Assembly (NCBI RefSeq): GCF_000720175.1
Contig: NZ_JOIX01000004.1
Location: 143,409 to 207,408 of the forward strand
Origin: Streptomyces sp. NRRL S-337
GTDB lineage: Bacteria > Actinomycetota > Actinomycetes > Streptomycetales > Streptomycetaceae
DNA: 64,000 nt
Reading direction: 5' to 3'
The notes under the pieces are model-generated. The model was given only the letters and a program-made list of their open reading frames with translations, was not told where the DNA came from and made no database searches. Made by a program: the position numbers and the translations under genes. Position 1 is the first letter of the stretch; every line of letters begins with the position of its first letter. Positions 59,848 to 64,000 of the stretch are shown here, one piece after another.

Positions 59848-59892
59848 AGTTGCCTCAGTTACCCCAGTTACCCCAGTTACCCCAGTCGCTCC
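59848..59892. repeat. 9-bp tandem repeat across the MarR stop codon
   Basis: AGTTACCCC is repeated exactly at 59857-59865, 59866-59874 and 59875-59883, with degenerate units on both sides. The MarR stop (TAA on the minus strand, 59877-59879) lies inside. The rest of 59631-59847 is a low-complexity run of GCCT/CTTG words with no gene. Confidence 0.8.
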
Positions 59893-60311
59893 TGGGCCGC
59901 GTTGTAGCGCCGTAGGTACGTGGCGAAGCGGTCGAGGTCGGCCTCGTCCCAGTCGGCCAGGCGCTCGTGGAAGGCCTGCCGGCGGCTGGCGGTGACGTTG
60001 GCGAGCACCTGGGCGCCCTTCTCGGTGGGGTGGAGCACCTGGACGCGGTGGTCGTCCGGGTCGACGCGGCGCTCGACGAAACCGAGCTTCTCCAGGGCGG
60101 CGATCTGCCGGCTGACCGTGGACTTGTCCAGGAAGTAGTGCGCCGCGAGGTCCGTCGCGCGGCATCCGCGCTGGTCATCGAGGTGCGCAAGCAGGGTGTA
60201 GGAGACCAGCGACAGCTCGGGATGCATCCGGGCGGCGGTTGCGCGGGCCCGCCGGGCGAAGGCGGTCATCTCCTGCTGGATGGTCTCGACGGAGTCATCG
60301 CGGTGGGGCAC
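59877..60311 (-). CDS. MarR-family transcriptional regulator
   Basis: A 144-residue winged-helix regulator. The recognition helix is YFLDKSTVSRQIAALEKLGF and the wing VERRVDPDDHRVQVLHPTEKG. GTG 60311 is chosen because GAAAGG lies 7 bp upstream; the frame stays open further but that would place the operator in coding sequence. It is divergent from the YhgE-like gene and very probably represses it and itself through the inverted repeat at 60333-60347. Confidence 0.88.
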   Translation of the reverse strand: MPHRDDSVETIQQEMTAFARRARATAARMHPELSLVSYTLLAHLDDQRGCRATDLAAHYFLDKSTVSRQIAALEKLGFVERRVDPDDHRVQVLHPTEKGAQVLANVTASRRQAFHERLADWDEADLDRFATYLRRYNAAQERLG

Positions 60312-60332
60312 GGGTTGCCTTTCGTAGATGTA

Positions 60333-60347
60333 GTTGTAGAGTACAAC
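60333..60347. promoter_or_regulatory. MarR operator
   Basis: A perfect inverted repeat GTTGTA-GAG-TACAAC, 22 bp upstream of the MarR start, in an AT-rich stretch between two divergent genes. Position and symmetry suggest the binding site of the MarR dimer overlapping one or both promoters. Confidence 0.7.
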
Positions 60348-60444
60348 GTAAAGCATGAGTTGTATTTGCCAACCATTGCCGGCTGCCCGCACGCGGTCCG
60401 CCGCGGGCCAGCGACAGAACCCCTCAGCTGAGAAGGCTCGCCCC

Positions 60445-61824
60445 ATGAGTACGGTCCGACGTCCCGACCACCACCGCAGTGCGCCCCAAGGCGGCCACCG
60501 GGCGGCACCCGCCGGCCACCCCGCCGCCCACGTGGCCGGGCTCCGCCATGTCCTGGCGCACCTGGTCACGCCCCTGCTGATGTGCATCGGCATGGGGCTC
60601 GCCTACCTGGGCGCGTTCGCGCATCCCGCACCCCACCACCTGCCGGTCGCGATCGTCGGATCGAGCCGTAGTGCACAGCTGCTCGCCCAGTCGATCAACG
60701 ACAAGTTGGGCGGCGACCTCGAGGCGCGTACGGTCCCCCATCGCGCGAACGCGGTCGAGCAGCTGAAGCACCAGGACATCTTCGGCGCGTACGTGATGAA
60801 CGCGACCGCGAAGCCCCAGCCGCAGGAGCGGCCGCAGGGACAGACGCAGGAGCACACGCAGGCCCAGGCGCAGGAGCGCACGCAAGGTCAGACGCTGGAG
60901 CGCCCGCAAGGACAGACGCGCGGACAGACGCGCGGAGAGGCGCGCGGAGAGGCGGGCGGAGAGGCGGGCGGGCCGGGGGCTCCCGAACTGCTCGTCGCCA
61001 CTGCCGGTTCCGACACCAGCGCCTCCGTCGTGCAGAAGATCTTCACTCCCCTCGCCGCCCGGCAAGGCGCCCCGCTGAAGGTCACGGACGTCGCACCGCC
61101 CGCCGAGGGCGATCCGACCGGGCAGGGCATCTTCTTCCTGCTGGTCGCGATCAGCATCGGTTCGTACGCCTCGGTCGCGGTGATCGGCGGTGCCGGCGCC
61201 GTGCTGCCGCTCCGGTTGCGGGCCGCGTTGGCGATCGGCACGTCCGTCGTGGTCAGCCTCATCGGCACGGCGTTCGCGGGCCCGGTGTTCCACCTCGTCG
61301 ACCACGGGCTGTGGGGCCTTTGGGGCATGGCGTGGCTGTACTCCGCCGGCGTTCTGCTGATCGGTACCGGCCTGCACACCTTCCTCAAGCGGTGGACGAC
61401 GCTGGGTGTGATGGCCCTCTTCGTGATGCTCAACTTCACGTCGTCCGGCGGGATTTTCCGGCCCGAGATGCAGAACGGCTTCTTCGCCGCGCTGCACTCC
61501 TTCTGGAACGGTGCCGGCTTCGTCGAGGGCCTCCGCAGTCACGTCTACTTCGACGGTTACGACCTGTCCGGGCACGTTTGGACGCTGGTCGGCTGGCTGC
61601 TCGTCGGTGCGCTGATGGTGGGTCTGGCGGGGCTGGCCGAGCGACGCCGGCGGGCCGCGGAGGCGGAGACGGCGGCCAATGCGGCGGCGGTGGCGGCGGC
61701 CGCGGTGGCGGCAACGGTGCCGGAGCCGAGGCCGCAGCGGGTGGTGGGGGCGGCGGCACCCGGCACCGCGACCGCGGCGGACGAGACCACGGAGGAAGAA
61801 ATGGAGGAGGCGGTGGGTGTCTAG
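60445..61824 (+). CDS. YhgE/DUF3533-like membrane protein
   Basis: A 459-residue protein with one N-terminal helix (HVLAHLVTPLLMCIGMGLAY), an outer domain (about 60-235) and five or six helices afterwards (GIFFLLVAISIGSYASVAVI and others), as in YhgE/Pip and ABC-2-type membrane proteins. The outer domain contains a 50-residue Gln/Arg/Gly-rich repeat (QGQT, GEAR units). ATG 60445 with AGAAGG upstream. It is divergent from MarR, its likely repressor; such pairs often respond to antimicrobials, but the substrate is unknown. Confidence 0.72.
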   Translation: MSTVRRPDHHRSAPQGGHRAAPAGHPAAHVAGLRHVLAHLVTPLLMCIGMGLAYLGAFAHPAPHHLPVAIVGSSRSAQLLAQSINDKLGGDLEARTVPHRANAVEQLKHQDIFGAYVMNATAKPQPQERPQGQTQEHTQAQAQERTQGQTLERPQGQTRGQTRGEARGEAGGEAGGPGAPELLVATAGSDTSASVVQKIFTPLAARQGAPLKVTDVAPPAEGDPTGQGIFFLLVAISIGSYASVAVIGGAGAVLPLRLRAALAIGTSVVVSLIGTAFAGPVFHLVDHGLWGLWGMAWLYSAGVLLIGTGLHTFLKRWTTLGVMALFVMLNFTSSGGIFRPEMQNGFFAALHSFWNGAGFVEGLRSHVYFDGYDLSGHVWTLVGWLLVGALMVGLAGLAERRRRAAEAETAANAAAVAAAAVAATVPEPRPQRVVGAAAPGTATAADETTEEEMEEAVGV

Positions 61825-61973
61825 CGGGCCGCTGACTTACCACTTCGAGGGCCAGCCCCTAAAGGACCTGGCGCGCTGCGGCTTGACCGCTTGGCAGCTT
61901 GACCGCCTGACCGACTGACCGCTGACCTCTCCTTCCCCCTCCCTCCCCCTCAACGACCAGCGGATACGCAGAG

Positions 61974-61982
61974 TTATCCACA
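61974..61982. other. Isolated consensus DnaA box in the 61825-62162 gap
   Basis: TTATCCACA, an exact consensus box, lies in a 338-bp gap before the DUF2252 gene. The gap is otherwise pyrimidine-rich (61921-61950) without a recognisable gene; the DUF2252 promoter should be to the right of the box. Confidence 0.5.
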
Positions 61983-62162
61983 GGCCCTGCGCGCGATGAC
62001 GCGACGTCGGTAACGTCATTGCACGTCGGCAGGCCGGGAGCAGTCCCGTCCGGCGGCCGGTAAGTAGTGCCCAATGACAGACAATTCGCCGATCCCACCG
62101 ACCTGGTGCATGTCGTCGAAGTCGCCGCAACCGTGAAGGTCCTGAAGGGGGAGGTGGCCCGC

Positions 62163-63623
62163 ATGACGCGTGTGCCGTACGTACCAGGGTTTGCCAAGGT
62201 CGATGCCCAGGGCCCGTCGCCCAAGGCGGCCGGCCGGGCGTTGCGGGAGCGACTGCCCCGTGCCGCGCAGTCCGCACTGTCGAGCGTGGCCGAACGCCCG
62301 GACGCGGTAGCGGCGGTGGAGGAATCCAACGCCGGACGGCTTACCGACCTGACGCCCATACGGGTCGGCCGGATGGCCGCGAGCCCGTTCGCCTTTCTCC
62401 GCGGCTCCGCGGGCCTGATGGCGTACGACCTGACGGCCGACCCGGTGACCGGTATCGGCGCCCAGATCTGCGGTGACGCCCACGCCGCCAACTTCGGGCT
62501 CTACGGCGACGCCCGTGGCGGCCTCGTCATCGACCTCAACGACTTCGACGAGACCCTGTACGGCCCGTGGGAGTGGGACGTGAAGCGGCTCGCCACGTCG
62601 ATGGTCCTGGCGGGCCGGGAAGCGGGTGCGGCTGAGGACGAGTGCCGCAAGGCTGCCCAGGACGCGGCGGGCGCGTACCGACGCACGATGCGGCTGCTGG
62701 CGAAGCTGCCGGTGACCGAGGCGTGGAACGCGATCGCCGATGAGGAGTTGGTCTCGCACACCGACGCCCGGGACCTGCTGGGGACGTTGGAGCGGGTGTC
62801 GGCCAAGGCGCGGAAGAACACCAGCGCGCGGTTCGCGGCGAAGTCGACCGAGCGGACGGAGGACGGAGGCCGTCGGTTCGTGGACGCGCCACCGGTGCTG
62901 CGCCGGGTGCCGGACGCCGAAGCGGCAGCCGTGGCCGCCTCCCTCACCAGCTACCTGGACACCCTCCCCGAGGACCGGCTGCCCCTGCTGGCCCGGTACG
63001 CGGTGCACGACGTGGCCTTCCGAGTGGTCGGCACGGGCAGTGTGGGATTGCGGTCGTACGTGGTGCTGCTGCTGGATCACCGGGGCGAGCCGCTGGTCCT
63101 GCAGGTGAAGGAGGCCCGCAGCTCGGCGCTGGCACGGTATGTGGAGAAGGCCGGCTTCCCCACCCCGGCGGTGACGCACGAAGGCCGTCGGGTGGTGCTC
63201 GGCCAGCGGAGGATGCAGGTCGTCAGCGACATCCTGCTCGGCTGGACGACCGTGCAGGACATACCCCAGGCCGCCGGAGGAGGCACCCGCTCCACTACCC
63301 CCGCCCAGAGGACGGGCGATTCGGCCGCCGGACTTCCCTTCCAAGTCCGCCAGTTCAGAAACCGTAAGGGCAGCGTCGACCCGGCCCAGCTGACCGGCGA
63401 CCAGCTGGACGACTACGCCCGGATGACCGGCGCCCTCCTGGCCCGAGCCCACGCCCACAGCGCGGACCCACGCCTGGTGGCCGGCTACTGCGGCAAGAGC
63501 GAGGAACTTGACGAGGCCATAGCGAAGTTCGCCGTCGCCTACGCAGACCGCACGGAAGCGGACCACACGGGACTGACCACGGCAGTGAAGAACGGCCGCA
63601 TAGCGGCAGAAATGGGGGTATGA
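62163..63623 (+). CDS. DUF2252-family protein
   Basis: A 486-residue protein matching DUF2252: FLRGSAGLMAYDL, GAQICGDAHAANFGLYG, VIDLNDFDETLYGPWEWDVK and PLVLQVKEARSSALARYV. The GDxHxxNF and DxND motifs resemble the catalytic loops of aminoglycoside-phosphotransferase-like kinases, so it may be a small-molecule kinase; no substrate is established. ATG 62163 follows GGGGGAGG, so the upstream open frame from 62067 is judged non-coding. Confidence 0.87.
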   Translation: MTRVPYVPGFAKVDAQGPSPKAAGRALRERLPRAAQSALSSVAERPDAVAAVEESNAGRLTDLTPIRVGRMAASPFAFLRGSAGLMAYDLTADPVTGIGAQICGDAHAANFGLYGDARGGLVIDLNDFDETLYGPWEWDVKRLATSMVLAGREAGAAEDECRKAAQDAAGAYRRTMRLLAKLPVTEAWNAIADEELVSHTDARDLLGTLERVSAKARKNTSARFAAKSTERTEDGGRRFVDAPPVLRRVPDAEAAAVAASLTSYLDTLPEDRLPLLARYAVHDVAFRVVGTGSVGLRSYVVLLLDHRGEPLVLQVKEARSSALARYVEKAGFPTPAVTHEGRRVVLGQRRMQVVSDILLGWTTVQDIPQAAGGGTRSTTPAQRTGDSAAGLPFQVRQFRNRKGSVDPAQLTGDQLDDYARMTGALLARAHAHSADPRLVAGYCGKSEELDEAIAKFAVAYADRTEADHTGLTTAVKNGRIAAEMGV

Positions 63624-64000
63624 GCTCGACCGATCTCGGCCGCACCACAGCGGATCACACCTGGCCGTGACTGTCAGGCCTCGTCGGGGGCTCGCCCCTG
63701 GCGACCGACGAGGGCCTCCCTGATTGAGGGTGGCTATGCCGATCGACGGTGGCCTCTGTCGACGCCCGATGACCTGCGCCGACCGACGGGTGCCGACCGA
63801 CGTGCCGGCCGACGAGTACCGACCGTTGGATGTGGCGCTGGTTGTGGCGCTGGCCGGGAGGCGGCGGTCGGTAGGGGTGGGTGAGGCGGTGGGTGGTCAG
63901 CGGTGGTGGGTGGGTGGTGGCGGTAGCCGGTGAGCGGTGAGCGGGGGTGGTGGGCGGTAGGTGGTGTGGGGTGGGTGAGGCGGTAGGTGGTGGGCGGTGG
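63624..64000. repeat. Non-coding end of window with G/T-rich low-complexity repeats
   Basis: From about 63836 the sequence consists of short words such as GGTGGGTGAGGCGGTAGGTG repeated with variation up to the edge. A frame at 63724-63933 reads through it but is low-complexity and without family resemblance. Nothing else was recognised in 63624-63835. Confidence 0.6.

Noticed and set aside
63724..63933. A 69-codon frame near the right edge
   Set aside because: Low complexity (Val/Gly/Arg runs), no clear ribosome site.

Overview
The window is a block of a high-GC actinobacterial chromosome, almost certainly Streptomyces. It holds the replication origin between dnaA and dnaN, sixteen exact 14-bp ParB sites (GTTTCACGTGAAAC), a TTA codon used only once in the recognised genes, a SigR-type promoter before trxBA, and class E sortases. 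No insertion sequence, integrase, phage gene or CRISPR array was seen. Gene order also follows the mycobacterial origin region (rpmH-dnaA-dnaN-recF-DciA-gyrB-gyrA-DUF3566, then ppiA, crgA, DUF881, trpG, pknB, pbpA, rodA, pstP, fhaB, fhaA).

Layout. 1-4.0 kb: end of inositol-phosphate synthase, a TTA-containing MFS exporter, an LppU/SCO3897-type membrane protein, four parS sites, and CCA-adding enzyme. 4.2-13.9 kb: an envelope and stress run of a DUF6049 secreted protein, MurJ, a membrane pseudokinase, SigM and its anti-sigma factor RsmA, thioredoxin reductase and thioredoxin. 14-20.9 kb (minus strand): GNAT acetyltransferase, parB, parA, rsmG, jag, yidC, yidD, rnpA, rpmH. 21-33.6 kb (plus strand): dnaA, oriC (23126-24034, about 22 DnaA-box-like 9-mers), dnaN, a 6-phosphogluconate dehydrogenase, recF, dciA, gyrB, gyrA, a DUF3566 membrane protein. 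33.7-39.9 kb, between tRNA-Ile and tRNA-Ala: a 44-aa DLW-39-type protein, two paralogous secreted/anchored proteins (one with a VWA domain), a Ser/Thr kinase and a helix-turn-helix regulator. 40-48 kb: DUF5324, cyclophilin, zinc-ribbon rhomboid, a DnaA-box cluster, crgA, DUF881, three class E sortases, trpG/pabA. 48.1-56.2 kb (minus strand): the growth and division operon fhaA-fhaB-pstP-rodA-pbpA-pknB. 56.9-64 kb is more variable: tRNA-Leu, a 5'-truncated MFS gene, azoreductase with an HxlR regulator, a MarR regulator divergent from a YhgE-like membrane protein, a DUF2252 protein, and low-complexity DNA at the edge.

The genes connect at three levels. Replication (DnaA, its boxes, DnaN, DciA, gyrase) and segregation (ParAB, parS) are interleaved, with parS and DnaA boxes lying inside and just upstream of parA. 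MurJ with a pseudokinase at 6-10 kb and PknB, PstP and FhaA at 48-56 kb look like the two halves of the phosphorylation circuit known for mycobacterial MviN. The thioredoxin genes carry a SigR-type promoter next to sigM-rsmA. The observations I rate highest are the cluster of consensus DnaA boxes between rhomboid and crgA, the absence of any exact consensus box in oriC itself, the placement of parS inside coding sequences, and the uncharacterised VWA/paralog/kinase/HTH block between two tRNA genes.
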